A stretch of 64,000 nt of DNA from Mesorhizobium_K quangtriensis (GCF_040081925.1 NZ_JBEBMF010000003.1:682001-746000), one strand, 5' to 3'. Positions 1 through 8,798 are shown, numbered from the stretch's first letter. Made by a program: numbers and translations. Notes: a model not told the origin generated them from the letters alone.

Positions 1-393
1 CTGGGAGCAGGGCGCTTCATACTTTTCTGGATCGTCACGTCGCTTGCGGCGGCCGCCCTGCATTTCGTCATCTACCCGACCAGCCAGGCGCCACTGATCG
101 GGGCCTCCGGGGCAATCTCGGGCATGATGGGAGCCGCCGCTCGTTTCGGCTTCCGGGTCGACCGTTCCGCCGGCAAGCCCGCTTTCGACGGGCCGGTGCT
201 GCCGATCATGACAGTCCTTCGCATGCGCAACACCGTCGCCTTTCTGGCGGTTTGGATGGTCATCAACGTAGTCACGGGCGTTGTCGGCATTGTCCCCGGA
301 GAAGCAAGCCAGATTGCCTGGGAGGCCCATATCGGCGGCTTTGTCGTCGGCTTCTTCTTCGTCTCCCTGTTCGACAGGCGTTACTACGGCTGA
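1..393 (+). CDS. Rhomboid-family intramembrane serine protease, 3' part
   Basis: The frame is open from the first base to a TGA at 391-393, so the gene starts outside the window and only the last 130 residues are visible. They include the rhomboid serine motif GASG at residues 34-37 (Ser36 likely nucleophile) and a later transmembrane segment with His in AHIGG (His110), which fits the Ser-His dyad of the family. The hydrophobic stretches around both motifs agree with rhomboid helices 4 and 6. Such enzymes cleave transmembrane helices within the inner membrane; the substrate cannot be inferred. The protein ends shortly after the His helix, as is usual for compact bacterial rhomboids. Confidence 0.88.
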   Translation: MGAGRFILFWIVTSLAAAALHFVIYPTSQAPLIGASGAISGMMGAAARFGFRVDRSAGKPAFDGPVLPIMTVLRMRNTVAFLAVWMVINVVTGVVGIVPGEASQIAWEAHIGGFVVGFFFVSLFDRRYYG

Positions 394-501
394 CGTCCGA
401 CCGGCTTTCCTCTTGAAATGGCCGCTTTCAAGCGGCACGATCACTCGGCCGGACAAGGGGTGGAGCGAAGGGTCGATAAACGAAGTCAGGAGGAGGACGC
501 T

Positions 502-933
502 ATGACGGTCAAGGCAATTCTCGAAGCCAAAGGGCACGACGTCGTGACCCTGGGACCCAATGAGAAATTATCGGAGGCCATCAGGCTCCTCGCCGAACGT
601 CGGATCGGCGCGCTGGTCGTCACCAACGGCGACCGCAAGATCGTCGGCATCCTTTCGGAGCGAGACATCGTGCGTACCATCGGAAAGGAAGGCGCATCGG
701 CTCTGGATTTCATCGTGCGCGATGTCATGACGCCGAAGGTGAATATCTGCAATGAGCACCACACCGTCAACGAGGTCATGGAAATCATGACGCGCGGGCG
801 TTTCCGACACCTGCCCGTCGAAAAGAACGGGCAGCTCGACGGCATCATCTCCATCGGCGACGTGGTGAAGAAGCGCATCGAGGATGTCGAACGCGAGGCG
901 GAGGATATCCGCAGCTACATCGCGACAGCCTGA
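502..933 (+). CDS. CBS-domain pair protein
   Basis: A 143-residue protein made almost entirely of two CBS motifs, roughly residues 8-62 and 75-130, with the typical GIxSERDIVR and GIISIGDVVK segments that end each motif. CBS pairs bind adenine nucleotides or similar ligands and act as stand-alone sensors in many alphaproteobacteria. The start at 502 is preceded by a strong AGGAGG at about 491-496. An upstream in-frame ATG at 418 has no such site and would add an unconserved-looking leader, so it was not used. There is no membrane segment. The partner protein is unknown. Confidence 0.88.
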   Translation: MTVKAILEAKGHDVVTLGPNEKLSEAIRLLAERRIGALVVTNGDRKIVGILSERDIVRTIGKEGASALDFIVRDVMTPKVNICNEHHTVNEVMEIMTRGRFRHLPVEKNGQLDGIISIGDVVKKRIEDVEREAEDIRSYIATA

Positions 934-982
934 GCCTCGAAAAAGGCTCCCGCCGGACGGAACCGGCGGAAGCCTTTGTGCA

Positions 983-1237
983 TCAGCAGTTGTCGAGTTG
1001 CGCGCGCACCAGTTCCAACCCGCGACGCGTGATGCGGTAGGGACCACCGCCCGTGGACGACACCGCCTTCTTGCGCTTCAGCTTGCGGAACAGCACGAGG
1101 TCGACGCCTGGATAGCGCCAGCCGTCACGCGTCAGGCAAACGACGTCCGCTATGGTCTTGCCTTCCTTTTCGATTTCGATGCGCCCGCCTTGCGCGAGCA
1201 GATGCAGGACGCGTTGTTCCGAACGCGAAATGTCCAT
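983..1237 (-). CDS. YjhX-family (UPF0386) small protein
   Basis: An 84-residue protein beginning MDISRSEQRVLHLLAQGG. It closely follows the YjhX/UPF0386 pattern: N-terminal SRxEQRxLHxLAxGGRI, a central LFRKLKRKKAV segment and the C-terminal PYRIT..GLELVRAQLDN. E. coli YjhX (TopAI) is reported as a topoisomerase I inhibitor acting as a toxin with the GNAT-like antitoxin YjhQ. No YjhQ-like gene lies next to this copy, so a toxin role here is only a possibility. The start at 1237 was chosen because homology begins there; the frame stays open upstream to 1324 with an unlikely leader. Confidence 0.8.
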   Translation of the reverse strand: MDISRSEQRVLHLLAQGGRIEIEKEGKTIADVVCLTRDGWRYPGVDLVLFRKLKRKKAVSSTGGGPYRITRRGLELVRAQLDNC

Positions 1238-1341
1238 GATGAGAATTCCCGGGTAATGCCGGCGCGCTGAGGCGCAAATGCCGGCCGAACGCCAAAATCC
1301 GCCGCCGCGATTAGGTCGCGGCACGGGGTTTCAGGTTTCAT

Positions 1342-1440
1342 GCCCTGCCTCGCTACGAGGTCAGGGCCTTACCGGGTCTCTCGGGACGAAGGCATCCAAA
1401 CTCCTGGGAACGGTCGGCCTATAGCCGATCGCGCCCGGGA
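1342..1440. other. Palindromic intergenic element (RIME-like repeat or structured RNA)
   Basis: The gap between chrA and the YjhX-family gene contains strong secondary structure. Bases 1342-1367 form an 11-bp hairpin with one bulge and a CTA loop. Bases 1371-1386 form a small GC hairpin. Bases 1402-1440 form a long hairpin of 7 bp plus a symmetric 2x2 internal loop plus 8 bp around the loop CTATA. Two large palindromes within about 100 bp resemble the Rhizobium intergenic mosaic elements known from this order. A small RNA or riboswitch-like leader is the alternative. No poly-T tract follows, so a plain terminator is less likely. Confidence 0.45.
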
Positions 1441-1451
1441 ACTCCAGCGTT

Positions 1452-2669
1452 TCAAAGCAGCAGGAAGCCGGCAACTCCCGCCGCCACAACAACCGCCCAT
1501 GCAGGAGCCTTCCATGCGGCAAGCGCAACGAAGGACGCAGCCGCGATCGCCATCGTCAGCGGCGACGTTATCCCTGCGGTGAACACAGGATCGTAGAATG
1601 CCGCGGCGAGCAGGCCCACGACGGCGGCGTTAACGCCCAGCATCGCCTTGCGCGCCAGGGGCGCCGCCCGCAATCTTTCCCAAAAGGGCAGCGCTCCGAT
1701 CACCAGAAGCGTCGAGGGCAGGTAGATGGCGAGTAGTGCGATCGCAGCGCCTGCAAGACCGGTCGGGGGCGTCTGGTAGACCGCGCCAAGATAGGCAGCG
1801 AAGGAGAACAACGGCCCCGGCACGGCCTGCGCGGCTCCATATCCGGCGAGGAATGCCTGTTCGCTCACATGGCCCGTCGCCACGACTTCTGCTTGCAGCA
1901 GCGGCAGCACGACATGGCCACCGCCGAAGACAAGTGAGCCGGCGCGGTAGAAGCTGTCGATCATTTCGAGCACGGGATTGCCTGATACTCCGGCCAGCAG
2001 CGGCAGCGCCACCAGCAGGATGGCGAAAACCGAAAGAAAGCAGGCGCCGGCCGTGCTGCTTACCGGAACGGCAAAAGGCTCGTGACGACCGATCTGCGGC
2101 ATGGACGGCTTGAGCCAAAAAAGTCCGGCCACAGCGCCCGCTGCAATGGCGAGGACCTGCCCGAGCGCGGTTGGTACCAGCAGGACGATACCCATGGCGA
2201 TCACCGCGATGGTTGCCCGCTCCTTGTCGGGCGTCAGCGTCGATGCCATGCCGAGAACAGCGTGCGCGACGACACCGACGGCGGCCGCCTTCAGCCCCGC
2301 GATCCAGCCGGCACCCATGTCCGCGCCCAGCGTGGACGCGCCCCAGGCGAACAGCAAAAGCAGGATGGCTGAGGGCAGGGTGAAGGCGGCCCATGCGGCC
2401 AGAAGCCCGGCATAGCCAGCGCGCTGCAGGCCGATCGCCATTCCGACCTGGCTCGACGCGGGACCGGGCAGGAACTGGCAGAGAGCGACGAGATCGGCAT
2501 AGGCGGCGTCGCCGATCCACTTGCGGCGGACAACGAAGGCGTCGCGGAAATAGCCGATATGCGCGACCGGTCCGCCGAAGGACGTCACGCCGAGAAGCAG
2601 GAAGGCGCGGAACACCTCACCGACCGAACCCGACTTGCCCATTGCGACGCTAGCGTCTTCCGTAGCCAA
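1452..2669 (-). CDS. chrA: Chromate efflux transporter, CHR family
   Basis: A 405-residue, highly hydrophobic protein of the long-chain CHR family, which exports chromate (and possibly sulfate-like anions) across the inner membrane. It has the duplicated CHR architecture. The first half carries SFGGPVAHIGYF and QFLPGPASSQVG near residues 34-80. The second half carries the matching FGGGHVVLPLLQ and AVPGPLFSFAAYLG near residues 245-295. About ten to twelve membrane segments are apparent. The start at 2669 gives a short hydrophilic N-terminus; Met10 is an alternative. It is monocistronic or reads into the palindromic element downstream. No ChrB-type regulator is visible. Confidence 0.9.
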   Translation of the reverse strand: MATEDASVAMGKSGSVGEVFRAFLLLGVTSFGGPVAHIGYFRDAFVVRRKWIGDAAYADLVALCQFLPGPASSQVGMAIGLQRAGYAGLLAAWAAFTLPSAILLLLFAWGASTLGADMGAGWIAGLKAAAVGVVAHAVLGMASTLTPDKERATIAVIAMGIVLLVPTALGQVLAIAAGAVAGLFWLKPSMPQIGRHEPFAVPVSSTAGACFLSVFAILLVALPLLAGVSGNPVLEMIDSFYRAGSLVFGGGHVVLPLLQAEVVATGHVSEQAFLAGYGAAQAVPGPLFSFAAYLGAVYQTPPTGLAGAAIALLAIYLPSTLLVIGALPFWERLRAAPLARKAMLGVNAAVVGLLAAAFYDPVFTAGITSPLTMAIAAASFVALAAWKAPAWAVVVAAGVAGFLLL

Positions 2670-2830
2670 TCCGAACCTCCGTCTCCGAACCTAGATGTCC
2701 CGGCACGATCGTTAGCTGGCGTGTATGACGATCATGTTGCAGGCCATAGGGAAATTGCTGCGTTGCCGACTATCTATTGCCCGATTTCGGGCCTATATGC
2801 AGCCTTGCAACGGATTTCCGCCGCCAGAAG

Positions 2831-3220
2831 ATGAAACGGCCGGACACATATCGCAAAGGGGCCGCGGACGCATTGTCGGCCTTCTTCCTGTTCGTCGCCA
2901 TGCTTCTGGCTGGCGGCTACGGGCCGCTTGCGTCATCCGCGCCCGCAGCACCGCAGACGGTCCGAACCGCACCGGTGGACGCGGGAACCGGTGGCCAGCG
3001 CTCCGTTCCAGTCCTTTCCAAGCAACAGACCTATCTGTCCGAATCCGAGGACGCGACGTCGTCTTCATCCGACGAAGGCAAGGCCAAGGCGATTGTCGTC
3101 GCGGGCTTCGAACTTCCGGCGTCATCCGTCGAAATCGCGCACGACCAACCCGTCGTCTCACTCCTGCCGCCGCTTCGCGCGGCGTCCTTCAGCGCCCGCG
3201 CGCCTCCTGCCCAATCCTGA
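2831..3220 (+). CDS. Small secreted or membrane-anchored hypothetical protein
   Basis: I do not recognise a family. The 130-residue product has a basic N-terminus and one hydrophobic segment at about residues 13-37, rich in Ala, Leu and Phe, followed by an Ala/Pro/Ser/Thr-rich tail with an acidic Ser run near residue 75. This fits a signal peptide or single anchor with a disordered periplasmic tail. It lies about 100 bp upstream of secDF on the same strand, separated by a GC hairpin (3238-3253). The start ATG at 2831 comes after AGAAG; the longer frame from 2777 is less plausible. It could be a chance open frame in GC-rich DNA. Confidence 0.5.
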   Translation: MKRPDTYRKGAADALSAFFLFVAMLLAGGYGPLASSAPAAPQTVRTAPVDAGTGGQRSVPVLSKQQTYLSESEDATSSSSDEGKAKAIVVAGFELPASSVEIAHDQPVVSLLPPLRAASFSARAPPAQS

Positions 3221-3237
3221 ACGGAATTGACCGGTGC

Positions 3238-3253
3238 GACCCGCCTGCGGGTC
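3238..3253 (+). terminator. Possible terminator hairpin before secDF
   Basis: GACCCG and CGGGTC form a perfect 6-bp stem around the 4-base loop CCTG, followed by a T-rich but interrupted stretch up to about 3270. It sits between the small secreted-protein gene and secDF, so it may separate their transcripts. The T tract is weak. Confidence 0.4.
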
Positions 3254-3321
3254 TCACTTCTTGATGTTTTGGCTCCAACCGCGCGCTGATTGCGCCGGCA
3301 CGGAGCCACCGACAGGATTTA

Positions 3322-5853
3322 ATGACCATGCGAACCCAAAGATGGGTGCTGGTGACGTACGTCATCCTCATCATGGCCGGCGTGCTCGCCGCGCTTCCCA
3401 ACATGTTCACACCACAGCAACTGGCCGCATTGCCCGGCTGGGTGCCGAAACACCAGATCACGCTGGGCCTCGACCTGCAGGGCGGCTCCCACCTCGTGCT
3501 CGAGGTCGATGCTGCCGCGCTCAAAACAGACCGCCTGCGTTCGCTGCTCGACGACGTGCGCGCGACGCTTCGGAAGGAGCGCATCGATGCTCGCTCGGCG
3601 CGCATCTCGTCGGGCCAGCTCTTCGTCACCATCGACGATGCCGACCAGCGCGCCAAGGCGCTTGAAGCCATCACCGCTATCGCCAACCCGATCGGCATCG
3701 GTGGCATGAAGGATCTCGACATCACGACCGATGCTGCGACGATCAAGGTCGCGCTCACCGATGCGGGCATGAACGATCGCATCGATTCCGCGATCCGCCA
3801 GAGCCTGGAGATCGTGCGTCAGCGCGTCGACCAGGTTGGCGTCGCCGAGCCGACCATCCAGCGCGTCGGTTCGGATCGTATCCTCGTTCAGCTTCCCGGC
3901 CTGCAGGACCCGACGCGGCTGCGCCAGCTTCTCGGCTCCACCGCCAAGATGACGTTCCACCTGCTGGCGGATACCGCCAATGGAGAGCAGGTACCGCCCG
4001 GCGTCACCATGCTGCCCGACGCCAAGAGCGGCGCGCAGTATCCCGTAGAGGACCGCGTCGCGCTTGACGGCGAGCACCTGACCGACGCCCGCGCCAGCTT
4101 CGACCAGCGCACCCGGGAGCCGCTCGTCACCTTCCGCTTCGATTCCATCGGCGCGCGCAAGTTCGCCGAGATCACGCAGGCCAACGTCGACAAGCCCTTC
4201 GCGATCGTGCTTGACGGCAAGGTGCTGTCCGCACCGGTCATCCGCGAGCCGATCACCGGCGGTTCCGGCCAGATCAGCGGCAACTTCACCGTCGAGGAAA
4301 CCTCGACACTCGCAGCTCTTCTGCGTGCCGGCGCATTGCCCGCGCCGCTCACCGTCATCGAGGAGCGGACCGTCGGCCCGGATCTCGGTGGCGACGTCAT
4401 CAAGATGGGCATCTATACAGGCATTGCCGGTTTCGTGGCGGTCGCGCTGTTCATCGTCGCACTTTACGGCTCGTGGGGCATGATCGCGAACTTCGCGCTC
4501 TTTTTGCACCTGATACTGACCTTCGGCGTCCTCAACATCATCGGCGCGACACTGACCTTGCCCGGCATCGCCGGCATCATCCTCGGTATCGGCTTCGGGG
4601 TGGACGCCAACATCCTGATCAACGAGCGAATACGCGAGGAGGCGAAGAAGGGCCTGAGCGCCTTCGCCGCGCTCGACAACGGCTTCCGGCGTGCCTATTC
4701 GACCATCGTCGACGCCAACGTCACCTCGCTGATCGCCACCAGCCTGCTCTTCATGTTCGGCTCCGGCCCGGTGAAGGGTTTTGCGGTGACGATGTTCCTC
4801 GGCACCTGCCTGTCGATGTTCACGGCCGTCTCAGTGACGCGCATCATGATGGCGTCGGTCGTCCGCAGGCGGAAGATGAAGACCATCAAGATCGAGCCGT
4901 TGATCCGGTTCTTCCCGGAAAAAACGTCGATCGCCTTCATGAAGGGGCGCTACCTCGGCATCGCGACATCGATCCTGCTGTCGCTCGCCTCGGTCGGCCT
5001 GTTCTTCAAGCCGGGCCTCAACTACGGCATCGATTTCAAGGGCGGCATCCAGGTCGAGATCACGACCTCGAAGCCGGCAGACCTAGCGGCTCTTCGCAGC
5101 ACGCTATCCGAGATCGGCGTCGGCGAGGTCACGCTGCAACAGGTCGGTGGCGTCGACAACGACGTGCTGATCCGCGTCCAGCGCCAGGACGGCGGCGAAG
5201 AGGCGCAGACGCGCGCGGTCGATGCGGTCAAGGACGCGGTGCTGAAGCTCGACCCGGCGGTCAAGTTCGATAAGACCGACGTTGTCGGCCCGAAGGTTAG
5301 CGGCGAACTGGCGCAATCCGGCATCCTGGCCGTCGTGCTCGCAGCGGTGGCGATGCTGATCTACATCTGGTGGCGTTTCGAATGGAACTTCGCGATCGGC
5401 GCGATCGCGACGCTCGTTCTGGACACCACCAAGATGGTCGGCTTCTTTGCGCTGTTCCAGCTCGACTTCAACCTGACGGCTATCGCCGCGCTGCTCACCA
5501 TCATCGGCTATTCGGTGAATGACAAGGTGGTGGTGTACGACCGCATGCGCGAGAACCTGCGGCTCTACAAGAAGATGCCGCTCCGCGAGGTGATCGACAT
5601 GAGTATCAACCAGGTGTTCGCGCGCTGCGTCTACACCTCGGTCGCCATTCTGCTCTCCATGCTGCCGATGGCGATCTGGGGCGGCAGCGCCGTGGAGAAC
5701 TTCGCGATACCGCTGGTATTCGGCGTCGTGGTGGCCACGACCTCGTCGATATTCATCGCCGCGCCGATTCTGCTGCTGCTGGGCGACTGGTGGAAGCATC
5801 GCCGCGAACGCGAGGCCGCGCACATCGACACAAGCGCCGTAAAGCCTGCGTGA
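3322..5853 (+). CDS. secDF: Fused protein translocase subunit SecDF
   Basis: An 843-residue SecD-SecF fusion, a proton-driven membrane subunit that helps SecYEG release proteins into the periplasm. The SecD half has GLDLQGGSHLVLEVD near residue 50, the large periplasmic P1 region and, at residues about 427-440, the transmembrane-4 signature GVDANILINERIREE. The SecF half starts near residue 560 with NYGIDFKGGIQVEI and has the matching NDKVVVYDRMREN signature near residue 735. The ATG at 3322 follows GACAGGAT; a second ATG two codons later is possible. Fused SecDF is common in alphaproteobacteria. No yajC lies immediately upstream, which is less usual. Confidence 0.96.
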   Translation: MTMRTQRWVLVTYVILIMAGVLAALPNMFTPQQLAALPGWVPKHQITLGLDLQGGSHLVLEVDAAALKTDRLRSLLDDVRATLRKERIDARSARISSGQLFVTIDDADQRAKALEAITAIANPIGIGGMKDLDITTDAATIKVALTDAGMNDRIDSAIRQSLEIVRQRVDQVGVAEPTIQRVGSDRILVQLPGLQDPTRLRQLLGSTAKMTFHLLADTANGEQVPPGVTMLPDAKSGAQYPVEDRVALDGEHLTDARASFDQRTREPLVTFRFDSIGARKFAEITQANVDKPFAIVLDGKVLSAPVIREPITGGSGQISGNFTVEETSTLAALLRAGALPAPLTVIEERTVGPDLGGDVIKMGIYTGIAGFVAVALFIVALYGSWGMIANFALFLHLILTFGVLNIIGATLTLPGIAGIILGIGFGVDANILINERIREEAKKGLSAFAALDNGFRRAYSTIVDANVTSLIATSLLFMFGSGPVKGFAVTMFLGTCLSMFTAVSVTRIMMASVVRRRKMKTIKIEPLIRFFPEKTSIAFMKGRYLGIATSILLSLASVGLFFKPGLNYGIDFKGGIQVEITTSKPADLAALRSTLSEIGVGEVTLQQVGGVDNDVLIRVQRQDGGEEAQTRAVDAVKDAVLKLDPAVKFDKTDVVGPKVSGELAQSGILAVVLAAVAMLIYIWWRFEWNFAIGAIATLVLDTTKMVGFFALFQLDFNLTAIAALLTIIGYSVNDKVVVYDRMRENLRLYKKMPLREVIDMSINQVFARCVYTSVAILLSMLPMAIWGGSAVENFAIPLVFGVVVATTSSIFIAAPILLLLGDWWKHRREREAAHIDTSAVKPA

Positions 5854-5859
5854 TCGAGA

Positions 5860-5891
5860 AAACGGGCTGCGGTTTTGGCGGCGGCCCGTTT
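5860..5891 (+). terminator. Terminator after secDF
   Basis: AAACGGGCTGC pairs with GCGGCCCGTTT, with one mismatch, around a T-rich loop. ACTTTTCC follows. It starts seven bases after the secDF stop codon, the right place for an intrinsic terminator. Confidence 0.6.
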
Positions 5892-6012
5892 ACTTTTCCA
5901 GGGTCGGAGCCTTTTTCCAAAAAAAGTCACGAGATTGCCGTCTAAGGATCATTGGCTCGTCACCATTGGCTGCCTATCTACGCCAAAGCGGGGTGCTTTC
6001 GTGGAGGCGAAG

Positions 6013-6210
6013 ATGAGCGAGAGCAGAAAGACAAAACTGGACGAACTGCTTGGCGATCCGATGGTGCAACTCGTGATGGCACGCGATCAGGTGCGGCCGG
6101 ACGATCTGCGACGGATGCTCGAACGCGACCGCCGCCGGCTTATGGATAAACAAATGATCCCTCCGGCGCATGTCATTGCAGCTTGCCAGGCCGGCAGCTT
6201 CTGCTCGTGA
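6013..6210 (+). CDS. Conserved-looking small cytosolic protein, 65 residues
   Basis: No family recognised. The product is hydrophilic and highly charged, with a helical middle (DQVRPDDLRRMLERDRRRLMD) and a short Cys-containing tail ending CQAGSFCS. The reading is supported by a clear Shine-Dalgarno site (GGAGG at 6003-6007) before the ATG at 6013, and by a normal codon pattern for a GC-rich genome. There is no signal peptide or membrane segment. It stands alone between the secDF terminator and the GH25 lipoprotein gene. Similar short proteins of unknown function are frequent in Rhizobiales, but I cannot name this one. Confidence 0.55.
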   Translation: MSESRKTKLDELLGDPMVQLVMARDQVRPDDLRRMLERDRRRLMDKQMIPPAHVIAACQAGSFCS

Positions 6211-6364
6211 TTATTTCGCTCTGAGGCGCGCGATACGCGGATCGCGCGCCGGCTGTTAAGACTTTGATTCAAACTTTGTTGGTATTTTCCCAGTAGCGAT
6301 TCGGCTTCGGGTTTTTTTGTGCAGACCCGTCCGCCTTTGTTTCTTGTATCGCGTACGGGGTCTC

Positions 6365-7402
6365 ATGCGTTCGCTCGTTCTCCTGGCATGCCTGGGAATT
6401 TCCGCCATCGGACTTGCCGGTTGCAGCTCGACGTCGGGCATCGACAGCCTCGGTCTGGCTAGCCTGAAACCGTCCAAGGAAACGACCGCCGCCATCCCGC
6501 GTCCGGCGGAAGCCGTCGCCGAGACCATGACGCCGATGTCGTCTGAGATGGAGGCGCTCGCCGAAACAGGCATGCCGGCCGTCACACCAAGCGCGCTGGT
6601 CGGCGGCAAGCAGGCGAGGGCGGTCGAGGCCGCCGAGGACATCGCGCTCGCCATGCCGGAGAAGGCGGTCTACAAAGGCAGCAAGAAGGTCACCAGGCAC
6701 CGCTTCCGCGATGCCAAGCCGATCAACTTCGGCAAGGTGAAGCCGCAGGATTTCCCGGTCCATGGCGTGGACGTGTCGCGCTGGCAGGGCAACATCGACT
6801 GGCAGACGCTGCGCAGCCAGGGCGCCAACTTCGTCTACATCAAGGCCACCGACGGCGGCGACCACCTCGACCCGATGTTCCGCAAGAACTGGGATGGAGC
6901 TCACAGGGCCGGCCTGAAGCGTGGCGCGTACCACTTCTTCTACTGGTGCCGCGCTGCCAGCGAGCAGGCCGACTGGTTCATCCGAAACGTACCGAAGGTA
7001 GAGGGCGCACTGCCGCCGGTCATAGACGTCGAATACAACCATTTGTCGAGCTGCAAGCGCCGCCTGTCGCGCGCCAAGACCATCGAGAAGATGCAGGTCT
7101 TCATGGATCGGCTTGAGGCCTATTACGGCCAGCGCCCGGTCATCTACACCGCGCCCGACTTCTATGCCGACAATCTCAAGGGCGAATTCCTCGACTATCC
7201 CTTCTGGCTTCGCTCCGTCGCCGCGCATCCTTCCGTACGTTATCCGGGCCGCAACTGGGTGTTCTGGCAGTATTCCGGCTCCGGCCTGTCGCAGGGCGTG
7301 AACGAGAAGATCGACCTCAACGTCTTCAATGGCAGCGAGAAGCAGTGGTGGAGCTGGGTCGCCAAAGCCACGCACACGAACTCGCGCATGGCCGCCAACT
7401 GA
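6365..7402 (+). CDS. GH25 lysozyme-like lipoprotein
   Basis: A 345-residue protein with a lipoprotein signal peptide ending in the lipobox LAGC (Cys about residue 20). An Ala/Glu/Pro-rich linker to about residue 125 leads to a glycoside hydrolase family 25 domain. The domain carries HGVDVSRWQGNIDW (Asp136), YIKATDGG, and VIDVEY (Asp221 and Glu223, the family's catalytic DxE), plus WFWQYS-type C-terminal segments. GH25 enzymes cut the N-acetylmuramic acid to N-acetylglucosamine link in peptidoglycan. A lipoprotein form suggests action at the inner face of the outer membrane. The start at 6365 places the signal peptide correctly; an upstream in-frame start at 6317 would disrupt it. Phage endolysins share the fold, but no phage genes flank it. 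Confidence 0.88.
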   Translation: MRSLVLLACLGISAIGLAGCSSTSGIDSLGLASLKPSKETTAAIPRPAEAVAETMTPMSSEMEALAETGMPAVTPSALVGGKQARAVEAAEDIALAMPEKAVYKGSKKVTRHRFRDAKPINFGKVKPQDFPVHGVDVSRWQGNIDWQTLRSQGANFVYIKATDGGDHLDPMFRKNWDGAHRAGLKRGAYHFFYWCRAASEQADWFIRNVPKVEGALPPVIDVEYNHLSSCKRRLSRAKTIEKMQVFMDRLEAYYGQRPVIYTAPDFYADNLKGEFLDYPFWLRSVAAHPSVRYPGRNWVFWQYSGSGLSQGVNEKIDLNVFNGSEKQWWSWVAKATHTNSRMAAN

Positions 7403-7430
7403 CACATCAGAGTCAGCAAAGTTCTTGAGT

Positions 7431-8798
7431 TCAGTGGTTGCTATAACCCCGGCCAAAAGAAAGCAGCAGGGCCTGGTAGCTCGCCACCACAACGGCAAAC
7501 TCGACAAGAAGGAGAGCGATCGCGGTGCCTGTCTGCTCCGCAAATGGCACGATCGTGACCGACAAGGCTACGGATACGAACAGGGAGTAAAGTCTCGCCT
7601 GCATCGCGATCCGCGGTCGATTGGTCGCGATCAAAATGCTTCTCTGGACAGAGAAAATGTAGCTCAGCAGCGAAGCGCCGGCAAAAATTGGAAGCAGATA
7701 GGACGAGGACGAGAAATCCTCGCCGAACAATGTGGTCACGATAAAATCGTGGGCTATGAAAAATACCACGAAGAGAATGGCGTGGAGCAGTACCCCGAAT
7801 GATATCGTCGCTATCGTGACGAACCTCGTGGTTTCAAATCGCCCCTCCAGAAACGCCGCCCTGAGCTGGTGGGGAAGCACGGTTTCCAGCGAACGGGGCA
7901 GGATCTGTACGATCTGGGCTATGCTGGTCAACGCCCTGATCTGGCCTAGCGCCGTCGAGGATCCGAACAGGCCAAGGGCCAGCAGCGGCAGATTGAGGGC
8001 GACGTATTCGGTAGCAGTCATAACGCCGAGCCTGAACGACGCAGGCATGTGCCGGCGCGCGACATGCCGCCTGATCCTGCCACTCGTTTTTCCAATACCC
8101 GAGCCGAACGCGTAGGCGAGAGGCGCCGCGGACGCCAGGGCGATGAAAAGATACGTTTGGGTCGGCGTCAGCGACACCTGCATCAAGCGGCACAGGCACA
8201 AGGCTCCGATCAGAGCGGCACTGCGGCCGACATCAAGGACGACGGCTTGCCTTGGGGTGTCGCGGACGAATGCCTGTCGCCGGGACTGTTCGTGCAACCC
8301 GCTCGCAAGCACAGCAAAAAAGAAGACCGCGAACTCAACCGACGAAAACCCTCTTTGCTCCACCATGGTAACCCAGAGCCCGAGCGCTGCAGTCAGGACG
8401 AGTGCGCAGAAGGAAGCGAGCAGGAATGCATGCTCGAGCACAGCGCGGTCGTAATGAGGGTGGCGGCTGCGGTGGACCCGCGGACGATGCGTTATCGTGG
8501 GCGCGGTGACCATTGCCATCTGCAGGCTGAGCGAGAACAATATCCCCATCCAGCCTACTGCAAACGATCCGAACAGGCTCGCGCCAAGCGCGGAGGCGAC
8601 CAGCACCAGCATGGCGAAGTTCGTCACGCTCCATAGTATCTGGTCCACGAGCGCCCAAGCGGCGGCGTCCCGATCTTTCGATCGCAGCCGTGACAGCACG
8701 CCCATCCTTTTTCGGGGATCGTCGATGAAGGACGTGGCGAACAGGACTGTAAGCAGCGATCCGATACGCTTGGCGACCGGTACGCCCCAGGAGGTCAT
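7431..8798 (-). CDS. Polysaccharide flippase-like multispanning membrane protein
   Basis: A 455-residue membrane protein with about twelve hydrophobic helices and the layout of MOP-superfamily (Wzx/MATE-like) flippases. The N-terminal helix begins near AAAWALVDQILWSVTNFAMLVL and the chain ends with a hydrophobic pair. Such proteins move lipid-linked glycans across the inner membrane, but this is a fold-level call only. The ATG at 8798 overlaps the stop of the upstream binding-protein gene as ATGA, so the two are probably co-translated. The longer frame to 8915 lies inside that gene and was rejected. Two 60-base lines counted by hand (7681-7800) are 45-50% G+C, lower than the surroundings, which hints at transfer. 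Confidence 0.65.
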   Translation of the reverse strand: MTSWGVPVAKRIGSLLTVLFATSFIDDPRKRMGVLSRLRSKDRDAAAWALVDQILWSVTNFAMLVLVASALGASLFGSFAVGWMGILFSLSLQMAMVTAPTITHRPRVHRSRHPHYDRAVLEHAFLLASFCALVLTAALGLWVTMVEQRGFSSVEFAVFFFAVLASGLHEQSRRQAFVRDTPRQAVVLDVGRSAALIGALCLCRLMQVSLTPTQTYLFIALASAAPLAYAFGSGIGKTSGRIRRHVARRHMPASFRLGVMTATEYVALNLPLLALGLFGSSTALGQIRALTSIAQIVQILPRSLETVLPHQLRAAFLEGRFETTRFVTIATISFGVLLHAILFVVFFIAHDFIVTTLFGEDFSSSSYLLPIFAGASLLSYIFSVQRSILIATNRPRIAMQARLYSLFVSVALSVTIVPFAEQTGTAIALLLVEFAVVVASYQALLLSFGRGYSNH

